A DNA stretch of 64,000 nt from Pseudomonas sp. SID14000 (GTDB lineage Bacteria; Pseudomonadota; Gammaproteobacteria; Pseudomonadales; Pseudomonadaceae). Shown in pieces: positions 1 through 8,386 of this stretch. The first letter of the stretch is position 1; each line of letters begins with the position of its first letter. Made by a program: the position numbers and the translations under genes. Under the pieces are notes generated by a model. It searched no databases. It was not told the DNA's origin and saw only the letters and a program-made list of their open reading frames with translations. The stretch is from NCBI RefSeq assembly GCF_002165135.1, contig NZ_NFZQ01000003.1, positions 62,001 through 126,000 of the forward strand. Reading direction: 5' to 3'.

Positions 1-539
1 TCGCCGTGACACTGTCCGCGCAGTCCACCGATGTCGGCGTCAACAAGGCCACCGCACGCCTGTTCCCGGTCGCCAATACCCCCGAGGCCATCTATGCCCT
101 GGGCGTCGAAGGCCTGAGCGAGTACATCAAGACCATTGGCTTGTACAACAGCAAGGCCAGGAACGTCATCGAAGCCTGCCGGCTGCTGATCGAGCGCCAT
201 GGCGGCCAGGTACCGCAAACCCGCGAAGCCCTGGAGGCGCTGCCTGGCGTGGGCCGCAAGACCGCCAACGTAGTGCTCAACACGGCGTTCCGCCAGCCGA
301 CCATGGCGGTAGATACCCATATCTTCCGGGTCAGCAACCGCACAGGCATTGCGCCAGGCAAGACGGTGCTGGAAGTGGAGAAAAAGCTGATCAAGTTCGT
401 GCCAAAAGATTACCTGCTCGACGCCCACCACTGGCTGATCCTGCACGGGCGCTACGTGTGCCAGGCACGCAAGCCACGGTGCGGCAGTTGCCGGATCGAA
501 GACTTGTGCGAGTACAAGCACAAGACCTCCGACGATTGA
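1..539 (+). CDS. nth: Endonuclease III, 5'-truncated by window edge
   Basis: Base-excision-repair DNA glycosylase/AP lyase that removes oxidised pyrimidines. The visible part begins inside the conserved LSAQSTDVGVNKAT segment, so about 35 N-terminal residues lie outside the window; a GTG at position 6 is internal, not a start. The helix-hairpin-helix LPGVGRKTANVV carries the catalytic lysine, VDTHIFRVSNR carries the catalytic aspartate, and the C-terminal cysteines follow the C-X6-C-X2-C-X5-C pattern of the family's 4Fe-4S cluster. The stop lies about 100 bp before a small PA3496-like gene, the same neighbour as I recall in P. aeruginosa. Identification is very secure. Confidence 0.97.
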   Translation, partial: AVTLSAQSTDVGVNKATARLFPVANTPEAIYALGVEGLSEYIKTIGLYNSKARNVIEACRLLIERHGGQVPQTREALEALPGVGRKTANVVLNTAFRQPTMAVDTHIFRVSNRTGIAPGKTVLEVEKKLIKFVPKDYLLDAHHWLILHGRYVCQARKPRCGSCRIEDLCEYKHKTSDD

Positions 540-643
540 GGCGATAGCTAGAAACCACTCGTCGCGATTGAAAAAATCTTTTTTACCAGCGTCTGCTTTC
601 TGGTTATAAGGACGGCCAATGGCCCCTTGGCTTGGAGCGACTC

Positions 644-820
644 ATGAGTAGCGATAAAGACGACCTGTCGATCGATGATGATTTTGTTGCCGCAGATGAT
701 GAAGCGGAACCTCAGGTGGAAACCGCAAAGACCAACCTCAGCAAACGCCGCACCATCGACAACATGCTGGAAGAAAGGCGCCTGCAGAAGCAACTGGCCG
801 ACTTCGACTACGATCTGTAG
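644..820 (+). CDS. PA3496-family small acidic protein
   Basis: Predicted 58-residue protein, rich in Asp/Glu in the first half and basic in the second (SKRRTIDNMLEERRLQKQLADFDYDL). It matches my memory of the PA3496 family, labelled putative envelope integrity proteins, encoded next to nth in pseudomonads. There is no signal peptide or membrane segment. I chose ATG 644 because GGAG at 634-637 sits six bases upstream; an upstream in-frame ATG at 632 would overlap that ribosome site. A hairpin terminator follows directly. The molecular function is unknown. Confidence 0.8.
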   Translation: MSSDKDDLSIDDDFVAADDEAEPQVETAKTNLSKRRTIDNMLEERRLQKQLADFDYDL

Positions 821-841
821 CCCGCGACCTGTAACTCAGCC

Positions 842-864
842 AAAGCCTCCTGGCCGGAGGCTTT
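842..864 (+). terminator. Hairpin terminator after PA3496-like gene
   Basis: AAAGCCTCC and GGAGGCTTT form a perfect nine-base-pair stem around TGGCC. It sits between the small gene and the convergent response-regulator gene, so it may serve both strands; the T-tract is short. Confidence 0.65.
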
Positions 865-877
865 ACGGCCTTGATGG

Positions 878-1501
878 TCAGTTCAACCCTTGCCGTTGCG
901 CCAGCTCGATCAGGTCGACCAGCGACCGCGCATTGAGCTTGAGCAACAGGCGCGACTTGTAGGTACTGACCGTCTTGTTGCTGAGGAACATGCTGTCGGC
1001 AATCTCCTTGTTCGAACGCCCTCGCGCCAGCTGCTGCAACACCGTCATTTCGCGAGCCGAGAGGCGGTTGACCATATCCGTCTCGCTTCCGCCTCCCCTG
1101 CCCCGTGACACATGCAAGGCCTGGTTGGGGAAGTAGCTGTAGCCCGACAGAACGGCCTTGATGGCGCTCAGCAGCTCGGTGAGCTCCTGTTGCTTGCATA
1201 CATATCCCGCCGCCCCCGCCTGCATGCAACGCATCGAGAAGTTGCCTGGGGCCTGCGATGTCAGAACCAGCACCTTGCTGCCCGGGCTGAAGGTAGTCAT
1301 GCGGGCAATCACTTCCAGGCCATCCAGTTTGGGGATACCGATATCGAGCACCACGATATCCGGCAGGTGTTGCCGTGTCAGCTGCAGGGCAGCCACCCCG
1401 TTGTCGGTTTCCGCCACGACGTCATACCCATGCCGCTCCATCAGCATGCGTACGGCCAGGCGTATGACCGGATGATCATCCACGATAAGCACTTTATTCA
1501 T
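878..1501 (-). CDS. NarL/FixJ-family response regulator (orphan)
   Basis: Two-domain transcription regulator of 207 residues. The N-terminal receiver has the acidic pair VDDHP, the phospho-acceptor Asp53 in VVLDIGIPKLDG and Lys in AGYVCKQQ. The C-terminal LuxR-type helix-turn-helix reads LSAREMTVLQQLARGRSNKE followed by IADSMFLSNKTVSTYKSRL. No sensor kinase lies nearby, so its input signal cannot be inferred from context. I chose the ATG at 1501 (MNKVLIVDDHP) because this is the usual N-terminus of the family; an ATG 15 bases upstream is possible. It resembles EvgA/BvgA-type regulators, but I would not name it. Confidence 0.88.
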   Translation of the reverse strand: MNKVLIVDDHPVIRLAVRMLMERHGYDVVAETDNGVAALQLTRQHLPDIVVLDIGIPKLDGLEVIARMTTFSPGSKVLVLTSQAPGNFSMRCMQAGAAGYVCKQQELTELLSAIKAVLSGYSYFPNQALHVSRGRGGGSETDMVNRLSAREMTVLQQLARGRSNKEIADSMFLSNKTVSTYKSRLLLKLNARSLVDLIELAQRQGLN

Positions 1502-1870
1502 GCGATATCCATTCATTCATTGTTTTGCTTTGGCCTGCCAAGATAACCGACAGAACCCTTGCTGGCGCGGTGATTGACCGGTGAAATACATGAACAGATG
1601 AAACCTACAGCACTTACAGAAATTTCCTACACACAACTACTGCAGTTGTAACAATCAAATTCCTGCCGCCGGAATGAAACTTATCATCCACCTGTAAAAG
1701 TGCACCAGTTGAAAACCGGCCATCATCTGAGGGAATAGGCAACTCAAATACGCTGAACAAACAAGGCTGTGAGGATTGCTGGCGATTATTCTTCACCCGG
1801 AAAACAATCCAGTCTTTAGTTGAGCATCGCTGTAGGTTAAAGATGGGCAAAATCGCTGGAGACGGCCCAT
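1502..1870. other. Intergenic region with divergent promoters
   Basis: 369 bp between the divergent response regulator and the membrane protein at 1871. I see no gene. It contains one operator-like inverted repeat, ACAACT-N5-AGTTGT at 1633-1649, centred on a CTGCAG. The lower GC content compared with the flanks fits a regulatory region. No convincing sigma-70 promoter could be assigned. Confidence 0.4.
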
Positions 1871-2353
1871 ATGCCCCAAGCACAACCTGTCGCCCCACTG
1901 ACGATCATTGCCATCTTCGCGGGGATTATCGAAGCCTCCGCCCTTGCCACCCTGCCGTTTCTCAGCGAGTCCAGCCAAAATCTCTATACCTGGTTTCTGG
2001 TGGGCTTCCCGTTCTTCCTGACGGCACTGTTCTTCCTCACGCTCAACTTCAATAACAAGTCCTTCTATGGCCCCTCGCCAAACGAAACGGCAAACGAGAA
2101 CACGCCGGCAGCAAACAGTCTGGCCAAACCTGGAATGCCCGGTAATGCCAGCGAAGCGCTACAGGGCGAGCCAGTCACGTTCATGTTTTCCGGCCCCGAT
2201 GCCTATCGCATGATGGAGCAACAGCTGCTGCTAGCCCTTGCCCAACCGCGTCAGCCAGCGCGCACGTGGCGCTTTTGCAATCTGGATGAACGCCTTTGCG
2301 CACAACTGTCGATCAGCGCGCTCGATGGCCAGGTGGCGAACGACGGCCATTGA
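1871..2353 (+). CDS. Hypothetical inner-membrane protein, two TM segments
   Basis: Unrecognised 160-residue protein. Two hydrophobic helices are visible near the N-terminus (about residues 10-30, LTIIAIFAGIIEASALATLP, and 41-60, WFLVGFPFFLTALFFLTLNF), followed by a roughly 100-residue hydrophilic tail rich in Asn, Pro and Ala that presumably faces the cytoplasm. GGAGA at 1858-1862 supports the ATG at 1871. It stands alone, divergent from the response regulator and convergent with argG, with a shared terminator downstream. P. putida genomes have a hypothetical gene in this position; no function is proposed. Confidence 0.7.
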   Translation: MPQAQPVAPLTIIAIFAGIIEASALATLPFLSESSQNLYTWFLVGFPFFLTALFFLTLNFNNKSFYGPSPNETANENTPAANSLAKPGMPGNASEALQGEPVTFMFSGPDAYRMMEQQLLLALAQPRQPARTWRFCNLDERLCAQLSISALDGQVANDGH

Positions 2354-2380
2354 ATACCCCAGGCATTTCACAGGCAAAAA

Positions 2381-2406
2381 AAACCCCGGCCTGGGCCGGG
2401 GCTTTT
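2381..2406. terminator. Bidirectional terminator between hypothetical gene and argG
   Basis: CCCCGGCC-TG-GGCCGGGG forms a perfect eight-base-pair stem. A-rich sequence on the left and CTTTT on the right allow it to end transcription from both sides. Confidence 0.8.
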
Positions 2407-2423
2407 ACTGCACATGCCAGCTA

Positions 2424-3641
2424 TCAGAGCAACGAGCGGCCCTTGTTGGCAGCAATGCGCATACGCAGGGCGTTGAGCTTGATGAAGCCTGCAGCGTCCG
2501 CCTGGTTGTAAGCGCCGCCATCTTCCTCGAAGGTGGCGATGTTGGCGTCGAACAGCGAGTCGTCCGACTTGCGGCCGACCACGGTGACGTTGCCCTTGTA
2601 CAGCTTCAGGCGTACCACACCGTTCACGTTGACCTGCGAAGCGTCGATCATCTGCTGCAGCATCAGTCGCTCCGGGCTCCACCAGTAGCCGGTGTAGATC
2701 AGGCTGGCGTACTTCGGCATCAGCTCATCCTTCAGGTGAGCGACTTCGCGGTCCAGGGTGATCGACTCGATGGCACGGTGGGCCTTGAGCATGATGGTGC
2801 CACCAGGGGTCTCGTAGCAGCCACGCGACTTCATGCCGACGTAACGGTTCTCGACGATGTCCAGACGGCCGATGCCGTTGGCACCACCGATACGGTTCAG
2901 GTCGGCCAGGACGGTGGCCGGGGTCTTCTCGACGCCGTCGATGGCAACGATGTCACCGTTGCGGTAGGTCAGCTCGATGTAGGTAGCCTGGTCCGGGGCG
3001 TTCTCGGGCGAGACGCTCCAGCGCCACATGTCTTCTTCGTGCTCGGTCCAGGTATCTTCCAGAACACCGCCTTCGTAGGAGATGTGCAGCAGGTTGGCGT
3101 CCATCGAGTACGGCGACTTCTTCTTGCCGTGGCGCTCGATCGGGATGCCGTGCTTCTCGGCGTAATCCATCAGCTTCTCGCGGGACAGCAGGTCCCACTC
3201 ACGCCATGGGGCGATGACCTTGACGCCTGGCTTCAGGGCGTAGGCGCCCAGTTCGAAACGCACCTGGTCGTTGCCTTTGCCGGTGGCGCCATGGGAAATG
3301 GCGTCGGCGCCGGTTTCATTGGCGATTTCGATCAGGCGCTTGGCGATCAGCGGACGGGCGATGGAAGTACCCAGCAGGTACTCGCCCTCGTAGACGGTGT
3401 TGGCGCGGAACATCGGGAACACGAAATCACGCACGAATTCTTCGCGCAGGTCATCGATGTAGATCTCTTTAACGCCCATTGCCTGGGCCTTGGCACGGGC
3501 CGGCTCGACCTCCTCGCCCTGACCCAGGTCAGCGGTGAAGGTCACCACTTCGCAGTTGTAGGTATCCTGCAGCCACTTGAGAATCACCGAAGTATCAAGG
3601 CCGCCGGAATACGCCAGTACGACCTTTTTTACGTCCGCCAT
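2424..3641 (-). CDS. argG: Argininosuccinate synthase
   Basis: Joins citrulline and aspartate with ATP to make argininosuccinate, the penultimate step of arginine synthesis. The protein is 405 residues, the usual length in Pseudomonas. The N-terminal PP-loop reads [18 protein letters not shown], and [16 protein letters not shown] and [15 protein letters not shown] are conserved family blocks. I chose ATG 3641 ([14 protein letters not shown]) because GTGGAG lies seven bases upstream on the minus strand; an in-frame start 33 bases further out has no family support. A second arginine gene, argF, lies 8 kb away in this window. Confidence 0.97.
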   Translation of the reverse strand: MADVKKVVLAYSGGLDTSVILKWLQDTYNCEVVTFTADLGQGEEVEPARAKAQAMGVKEIYIDDLREEFVRDFVFPMFRANTVYEGEYLLGTSIARPLIAKRLIEIANETGADAISHGATGKGNDQVRFELGAYALKPGVKVIAPWREWDLLSREKLMDYAEKHGIPIERHGKKKSPYSMDANLLHISYEGGVLEDTWTEHEEDMWRWSVSPENAPDQATYIELTYRNGDIVAIDGVEKTPATVLADLNRIGGANGIGRLDIVENRYVGMKSRGCYETPGGTIMLKAHRAIESITLDREVAHLKDELMPKYASLIYTGYWWSPERLMLQQMIDASQVNVNGVVRLKLYKGNVTVVGRKSDDSLFDANIATFEEDGGAYNQADAAGFIKLNALRMRIAANKGRSLL

Positions 3642-4156
3642 GCCATCACTCCACGGGGTTGTACGGAAAGGCATCGATTCTAACGACGTTACGGATAAAT
3701 TTACAGTGGGGCGACAGCTTCTGACGACAAAGCGACAGGAAGTTTCGGAAGGGCGACGGGGGTGCGGAGGGGGATTTGGTCAGGGGTGCCAGATGCATGC
3801 CTCGCCATCTTCAGCGCCTGTGAGATCGAGCGCCGCCCGCGCGGCGCTTCGCGGGACAAGCCCGCTCCCACATCTGTTTCGGGCCAGTCACTCCTGCGAG
3901 GGCACCTCTGCCCGCCTTGTTTGTTCCCTTCGATATCGAAGGGGTCAAAGCTGCTCTTCATCCATTTCCAGCCATGCACCAAGACTGCAACCCGCCTGGC
4001 ACAGGAATAATTGGCCCGAAACAAATGTGGGAGCGGGCTTGTCCCGCGAAGCGCCGCGCGGGCGGCGCTCGATCTCATAGGCGCTGAAAATGCTGTGGCG
4101 AACACCTGGTGGCCCCGATGCAATCCCCAGCCATGCCCCCGATGGCCAACCCGATT
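3642..4156. other. 515-bp gap: argG upstream region plus a long REP pair
   Basis: No gene is supported here. The argG-proximal part (3642-3810) holds its promoter region; the rest is dominated by two long inverted arms described separately. Open frames crossing it are artefacts of the palindromic GC-rich arms. Confidence 0.5.
3811..4087. repeat. Long inverted repeat (REP/BIME-like), arms about 75 bp
   Basis: Arm 1 (about 3811-3886) and arm 2 (about 4013-4087) are near-perfect reverse complements; I count only two differences. Both contain the Pseudomonas REP core GCGGGACAAGCCCGCTCCCA plus an unusually long GC-rich extension (GAGCGCCGCCCGCGCGGCGC). The 126-bp spacer is unrelated sequence. The arms are about twice as long as those of the other REP pairs in this window. 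Confidence 0.85.
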
Positions 4157-5131
4157 TCAGGGCACCTTCGCCCCCGGCGCGCCCGAGGCCGGAGCGGCAG
4201 CAGGCGGACTGGCTGGCGCTGGCGCCGGAGCAGCAGGCGCCGCTTGCTCAACCGGCTTTTCCACCGGCTTCTCGATCACAGCCACCCGATCCAGTTCAAT
4301 ATTCACCCGACGATTACGCGCCCGGTTGGCAGCACTGTTGTTCTTGGCCAACGGATAACGCTCACCATGAAAACGCACGGTAATCTGCTCTTCCGGCACA
4401 CCATGGGCCTTGAGGTAGTCGGCCACGGCCAATGCGCGGCGGCGCGACGTGTCGCGATTGGTCAGGCGGTTGCCGCTATTGTCGGAGTGGCCGTTGAGCT
4501 CGACATGGTTCACCGTCGGGTCGGCCTTCATGTAATCGAGGATCACGTCCAGCCGCGCCTTGGCCGCGTCATCCAGCTCGATGCCCCCTCCGGGGAAGCG
4601 CACCTGGGTCTGGCGCACCTGGTCGTAGTTCATTGGCAGTAGCTTGCCGACACAAGTCTGGTAGTCGCTATAAGCCTTGGTGAAGCTGACCGGCAGCACA
4701 CGCACTTCCATCGGCTTGCCTGCCTCGCCGGTGTAATTGCGCACCACCGTGCTGCGCCCGTCGAGCAGGCCGTTGATAAGGCGACTGGCTTGGCCCTGGG
4801 ACGAACTGAACAGCACCCCGGTGCGAGCCATGCGCACGCTGCCCAGATTGATGTCGCTGCGCCCGGGTTGCCACGGCGCAGCGGCTGCCAGCAAGGTGGC
4901 CGTGCCCGCACCCAGTACATTGCTGTTCGAGCGCAGCTGGAACACCGGCTGCTCGCCCGCGCGGCGTACGAACTCACCACTGCCAAAACCGTCGATCGGC
5001 TGGATCAGCCGGCATTCGAACTGGTCACCCTCGACCTGCCAGGCAATGTTCTCCATGCGCGTCTGGAAGGTCAGCCCGCCGGCCGGCAGGCTGGCGAAAA
5101 GGGTCAACAGGGCTAGGTAACGCTGGCGCAC
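4157..5131 (-). CDS. motY: MotY-like flagellar stator/T-ring protein (OmpA C-terminal domain)
   Basis: Probable MotY, a peptidoglycan-anchoring protein needed for the proton-driven flagellar stator in Pseudomonas. It has a hydrophobic N-terminal signal (about residues 1-20, RQRYLALLTLFASLPAGGL), a MotY-type N-terminal domain beginning TFQTRMENIAWQVEGDQFEC, then an OmpA peptidoglycan-binding domain (NHVELNGHSDNSGNRLTNRD followed by TSRRRALAVADYL). A Pro/Ala-rich low-complexity tail of about 40 residues ends the protein. The position between argG and pyrC matches PA3526 (motY) as I recall it. I chose GTG 5131 because GGAG precedes it by six bases; GTG 5143 would include that site. About 324 residues. 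Confidence 0.82.
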   Translation of the reverse strand: MRQRYLALLTLFASLPAGGLTFQTRMENIAWQVEGDQFECRLIQPIDGFGSGEFVRRAGEQPVFQLRSNSNVLGAGTATLLAAAAPWQPGRSDINLGSVRMARTGVLFSSSQGQASRLINGLLDGRSTVVRNYTGEAGKPMEVRVLPVSFTKAYSDYQTCVGKLLPMNYDQVRQTQVRFPGGGIELDDAAKARLDVILDYMKADPTVNHVELNGHSDNSGNRLTNRDTSRRRALAVADYLKAHGVPEEQITVRFHGERYPLAKNNSAANRARNRRVNIELDRVAVIEKPVEKPVEQAAPAAPAPAPASPPAAAPASGAPGAKVP

Positions 5132-5261
5132 AGGCGGCTCCACAAATTCTGACGGCTTACCTGCAGGCTATCGGGCGCCTGCCGGAAAACTTGATAGCCG
5201 TGCTCCACCCAGGGTTTTCCGGTAGCATTGGGGCTTGAGTTCGACCCGCCTGGAATCCCCA

Positions 5262-6308
5262 ATGTCCGATCGCCTGACCCTCCTGCGTCCCGACGACTGG
5301 CACATCCATCTGCGCGATGGTGCCGTCCTGCCCCACACCGTTGGCGACGTGGCGCGTACTTTCGCCCGTGCCATCATCATGCCCAACCTGGTTCCGCCGG
5401 TGCGCAATGCCGCCGAGGCTGGCGCCTACCGTGAACGCATCCTGGCCGCCCGTCCGGCCGGCAGCCGCTTCGAGCCACTGATGGTGCTTTACCTCACCGA
5501 CCGCACCAGCCCCGAGGACATCCGCGCGGCCAAGGCCAGCGGCTTCGTGTACGCCGCAAAGCTGTACCCGGCCGGTGCCACCACCAACTCCGACTCGGGC
5601 GTGACCAGCATCGACAACATCTTCCCGGCCATCGAGGCGCTGGCAGAAGCCGGCATGCCACTGCTGGTGCACGGCGAAGTGACCCGCAGCGAAATCGACG
5701 TGTTCGACCGCGAGAAACGCTTCATCGACGAACACATGCGTCGTGTGGTCGAACGTTTCCCGACACTGAAAGTGGTGTTCGAGCACATCACCACCAGCGA
5801 TGCCGCGCAGTTCGTCACCGAGGCACCGGCCAACGTCGGCGCGACCATCACCGCTCAGCACCTGCTGTACAACCGCAACCACATGCTGGTTGGCGGCATT
5901 CGCCCGCACTTCTACTGCCTGCCGATCCTCAAGCGCAACACTCACCAGGTGGCACTGCTGGACGCGGCAACCAGCGGCAACCCGAAATTCTTCCTGGGCA
6001 CCGACTCGGCCCCGCACGCCCGTCACGCCAAGGAAGCCGCCTGCGGTTGTGCCGGTTGTTACACCGCCTACGCAGCCATCGAGATGTACGCCGAAGCCTT
6101 CGAGCAGCGTAATGCGCTGGACAAGCTGGAAGGCTTCGCAAGCCTGCATGGCCCGGCCTTCTATGGCCTGCCGGCGAACACCGACACCATTACCCTGGTC
6201 CGCGAAGAATGGACCGCCCCGGACAGCTTGCCATTTGGCGAGCAGACCGTGGTCCCGCTGCGCGCCGGCGAAAAACTGCGCTGGCGCCTGCTGGAGGAAA
6301 ACGCGTGA
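5262..6308 (+). CDS. pyrC: Dihydroorotase
   Basis: Zinc amidohydrolase that interconverts carbamoyl aspartate and dihydroorotate in pyrimidine synthesis. The protein is 348 residues, identical in length to E. coli PyrC. Metal-binding motif HIHLRDG is near the N-terminus, the carboxylated lysine lies in [17 protein letters not shown], further ligands are in LLVHGEV and VFEHITT, and the catalytic Asp is in [10 protein letters not shown]. The start [14 protein letters not shown] fits the family; upstream in-frame codons do not. Its last bases overlap the GTG start of rnt, indicating translational coupling. Confidence 0.97.
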   Translation: MSDRLTLLRPDDWHIHLRDGAVLPHTVGDVARTFARAIIMPNLVPPVRNAAEAGAYRERILAARPAGSRFEPLMVLYLTDRTSPEDIRAAKASGFVYAAKLYPAGATTNSDSGVTSIDNIFPAIEALAEAGMPLLVHGEVTRSEIDVFDREKRFIDEHMRRVVERFPTLKVVFEHITTSDAAQFVTEAPANVGATITAQHLLYNRNHMLVGGIRPHFYCLPILKRNTHQVALLDAATSGNPKFFLGTDSAPHARHAKEAACGCAGCYTAYAAIEMYAEAFEQRNALDKLEGFASLHGPAFYGLPANTDTITLVREEWTAPDSLPFGEQTVVPLRAGEKLRWRLLEENA

Positions 6309-6979
6309 GCGAAGACCTGTACGAAGACGACCTCGACACCCAAGGCAGCAGCAGCTCGCGCCACCCTATGGCCGAGCGCTTCCGAGGCTACCTGCCTGTG
6401 GTAGTGGATGTGGAGACCGGTGGCTTCAACAGCGCCACCGATGCCCTGCTGGAAATTGCCGCCGTCACCATCGGCATGGACGAAAAGGGCTTCCTGTTCC
6501 CCGAGCACACCTACTTCCACCGGGTAGAGCCGTTCGAGGGTGCCAACATCGAGCCGGCGGCGCTGGAATTTACCGGGATCAAGCTGGACCACCCACTGCG
6601 CATGGCGGTCAGCGAGGAAAGCGCGCTGACCGACATCTTCCGTGGCGTGCGCAAGGCACTCAAGGCCAATGGCTGCAAGCGGGCGATCCTGGTCGGCCAT
6701 AACAGCAGCTTCGACCTGGGCTTCCTCAACGCGGCGGTGGCGCGCAACGACCTGAAGCGCAACCCGTTCCACCCGTTCTCCAGCTTTGACACCGCTACCC
6801 TGGCGGGCCTGGCCTATGGCCAGACCGTGCTGGCACGGGCCTGCCAGAGTGCCGACATCGATTTCGACGGGCGTGAAGCGCACTCGGCGCGTTACGACAC
6901 CGAGAAGACGGCCGAGCTGTTCTGCGGCATCGTCAACCGCTGGAAAGAGATGGGCGGCTGGCGCGACTTCAACGACTGA
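6305..6979 (+). CDS. rnt: Ribonuclease T
   Basis: DEDDh-family 3'-5' exoribonuclease that trims tRNA and other stable RNA 3' ends. Exo motifs are [11 protein letters not shown] (Asp and Glu), [13 protein letters not shown] (Asp), and [10 protein letters not shown] (His and Asp). The protein is 224 residues from a GTG start at 6305, which overlaps the pyrC stop as GTGA and has GGAGGA at 6292-6297 as a strong ribosome site. Longer upstream in-frame starts would lie inside pyrC. The pyrC-rnt arrangement is conserved in pseudomonads. Confidence 0.95.
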   Translation: MSEDLYEDDLDTQGSSSSRHPMAERFRGYLPVVVDVETGGFNSATDALLEIAAVTIGMDEKGFLFPEHTYFHRVEPFEGANIEPAALEFTGIKLDHPLRMAVSEESALTDIFRGVRKALKANGCKRAILVGHNSSFDLGFLNAAVARNDLKRNPFHPFSSFDTATLAGLAYGQTVLARACQSADIDFDGREAHSARYDTEKTAELFCGIVNRWKEMGGWRDFND

Positions 6980-6989
6980 GTCGAAAAAG

Positions 6990-7078
6990 CATTCGCGGGC
7001 CATGCCCGCTCCCACAGGGATCGCACCATGGATGAGGCCTGTGGGGCACCTGTGGGAGCGGGTTTACCCGCGAAGAGG
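6990..7078. repeat. REP pair downstream of rnt
   Basis: Two inverted REP units, ATTCGCGGGCCATGCCCGCT (from 6991) and GTGGGAGCGGGTTTACCCGC (from 7052), head-to-head around a 30-bp spacer. They lie between the rnt stop and the bidirectional terminator. Confidence 0.75.
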
Positions 7079-7098
7079 CCGGCACAGGACGGCACAAA

Positions 7099-7126
7099 AA
7101 AAACCGGCCACCAGGGCCGGTTTTTT
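7099..7126. terminator. Bidirectional terminator between rnt and peroxiredoxin
   Basis: AAACCGGCC and GGCCGGTTT pair around a five-base loop, flanked by an A-run on the left and six Ts on the right. It can terminate both convergent units. Confidence 0.88.
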
Positions 7127-7140
7127 CATGCAGGCGGCAA

Positions 7141-7743
7141 TTACAGCTTGCCAGCGTTCTCGCTCAGGTAGGCAGCAACACCTTCTGGCGAAGCGTTCAT
7201 GCCTTTGTCGCCTTTTTTCCAGTTGGCAGGGCAGACTTCGCCGTGCTCTTCGTGGAACTGCAGGGCGTCGACCAGGCGCAGCAGCTCGTCCATGTTGCGG
7301 CCCAGTGGCAGGTCGTTGACGATCTGCGAACGGACAACGCCGTTGGTGTCGATCAGGAAGGCGCCACGGAAGGCCACGCCACCTTCGGACTCGACGTCGT
7401 AGGCCTTGCAGATTTCGTGGGTCATGTCGGCAACCAAGGTGTACTTGACCTGGCCGATACCGCCGTTGTTGACCGGGGTGTTACGCCAGGCGTTGTGGGT
7501 GAAGTGCGAGTCGATCGACACGCCGATCACTTCCACGTTGCGCGCCTGGAAGTCAGGGATGCGGTTGTCCAGGGCGATCAGCTCGGACGGGCAAACGAAG
7601 GTGAAGTCCAGCGGGTAGAAGAACACCAGGCCGTACTTGCCCTTGATGGCCGAAGCCAGGTTGAAGCTGTCGACGATCTCGCCATTGCCCAGCACGGCCG
7701 GAACGGTGAAATCGGGGGCTTTCTTACCAACGAGTACGCTCAT
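7141..7743 (-). CDS. Typical 2-Cys peroxiredoxin (AhpC/TSA family)
   Basis: Thiol peroxidase reducing hydrogen peroxide and organic peroxides. The 200-residue protein has the peroxidatic cysteine in DFTFVCPSEL and the resolving cysteine in GEVCPANWKKG, with a GGIG motif (NNGGIGQVKY) at the position of the GGLG motif seen in over-oxidation-sensitive enzymes. No C-terminal YF motif is present. ATG 7743 is preceded by AGGAG at ideal spacing; the frame extends upstream without support. Neighbours bfd/bfr and grxD make an oxidative stress and iron homeostasis cluster that is conserved in Pseudomonas. Confidence 0.93.
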   Translation of the reverse strand: MSVLVGKKAPDFTVPAVLGNGEIVDSFNLASAIKGKYGLVFFYPLDFTFVCPSELIALDNRIPDFQARNVEVIGVSIDSHFTHNAWRNTPVNNGGIGQVKYTLVADMTHEICKAYDVESEGGVAFRGAFLIDTNGVVRSQIVNDLPLGRNMDELLRLVDALQFHEEHGEVCPANWKKGDKGMNASPEGVAAYLSENAGKL

Positions 7744-7902
7744 TGTAATCTCCTGATGAGGGTGAAAAACCGTTTGCCGGGCCAGACGGGCTTGCCCGAC
7801 ATCCAACAAAGGCCGACCATCATACACGGCTTCTGATGACAGGCCGACTCCAACGACGAAGCAACCGCCGGTCGCTCAAGCACGGCCCTTTCACAAACTC
7901 CT

Positions 7903-7931
7903 TTGACAAGCATTCTCATTAACATTAAGCT
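7903..7931 (+). promoter_or_regulatory. bfd promoter with Fur-like box over the -35
   Basis: TTGACA (7903-7908) and TAAGCT (7926-7931), 17 bp apart, form a plausible sigma-70 promoter. A 7-1-7 Fur-like element, TGACAAG-C-ATTCTCA (7904-7918), overlaps the -35 and matches 11 of the 14 arm positions of TGATAAT-N-ATTATCA. This would give iron repression of bfd. Confidence 0.5.
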
Positions 7932-7967
7932 CCACCCCATCGAGCCCACCAACGATGGTCAGCCTTT

Positions 7968-8186
7968 ATGTATGTGTGTCTTTGTGTCGGCGTTACCGAC
8001 GGACAGATCCGCGATGCGATCTACGAAGGATGCTGCAGCTACAAGGAAGTGCGAGCCGCGACCAATGTCGCCAGCCAGTGTGGCAAATGTGCCTGCGTGG
8101 CCAAGCAGGTGGTCCGCGAGACCCTGACCGAGCTCCAGATCAGCCAGGCAGCCCTGCCCTACCCTGTGGAATTTACCGCAGCCTGA
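7968..8186 (+). CDS. bfd: Bacterioferritin-associated ferredoxin
   Basis: 72-residue [2Fe-2S] protein that binds bacterioferritin and passes electrons into it to release stored iron. The cluster cysteines are visible as MYVCLCVGVTDGQIRDAI and SQCGKCACVAKQVVRE (Cys4, Cys6, and the CGKC pair). It lies upstream of the bacterioferritin gene in the same orientation but is separated from it by a terminator and a new promoter region. A Fur-like box upstream suggests induction by iron starvation. Confidence 0.96.
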   Translation: MYVCLCVGVTDGQIRDAIYEGCCSYKEVRAATNVASQCGKCACVAKQVVRETLTELQISQAALPYPVEFTAA

Positions 8187-8203
8187 AAACCCGGAATTTG
8201 AAG

Positions 8204-8229
8204 AACCGGACCTTGCGTCCGGTTTTTTA
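8204..8229 (+). terminator. bfd terminator
   Basis: AACCGGAC and GTCCGGTT form an eight-base-pair stem followed by a T-run. It separates bfd from bfr transcription. Confidence 0.88.
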
Positions 8230-8310
8230 TGCCCGTAATTCAATAAGTTAGCGCTTCAACGCGGTTCACAAACATTCTTATTTCCATTAATTTTCACTTA
8301 TTATTCAAGA

Positions 8311-8333
8311 ACTTAGGTTTGACACACCTAAGT
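8311..8333. promoter_or_regulatory. Perfect inverted repeat in the bfr promoter region
   Basis: ACTTAGGT-N7-ACCTAAGT is a perfect 8+8 palindrome, and its spacer contains TTGACA (8319-8324), a -35-like hexamer. It lies 53 bp before the bfr start. The architecture suggests a dimeric regulator that covers the -35; I do not recognise the motif. Confidence 0.55.
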
Positions 8334-8386
8334 ATCGGGCTCAAACTTCCCTGTATTGGCACACTTCTACAGGGCAGGAACCCGAC

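Noticed and set aside
1672..1685. GAATGAAACTTATC shared between 1672-1685 and 24481-24494
   Set aside because: A 14-base exact match is expected by chance in a 64-kb window; the surrounding sequences are unrelated.
2238..3683. 481-codon open frame on the plus strand opposite argG
   Set aside because: It is a GC-bias shadow of argG, with His/Gln/Val-rich composition and no recognisable motif; argG is unambiguous on the other strand.
6990..7126. Clustered palindromes as a possible CRISPR array
   Set aside because: The units are inverted REP pairs scattered one locus at a time; there are no regular direct repeats with unique spacers anywhere in the window.
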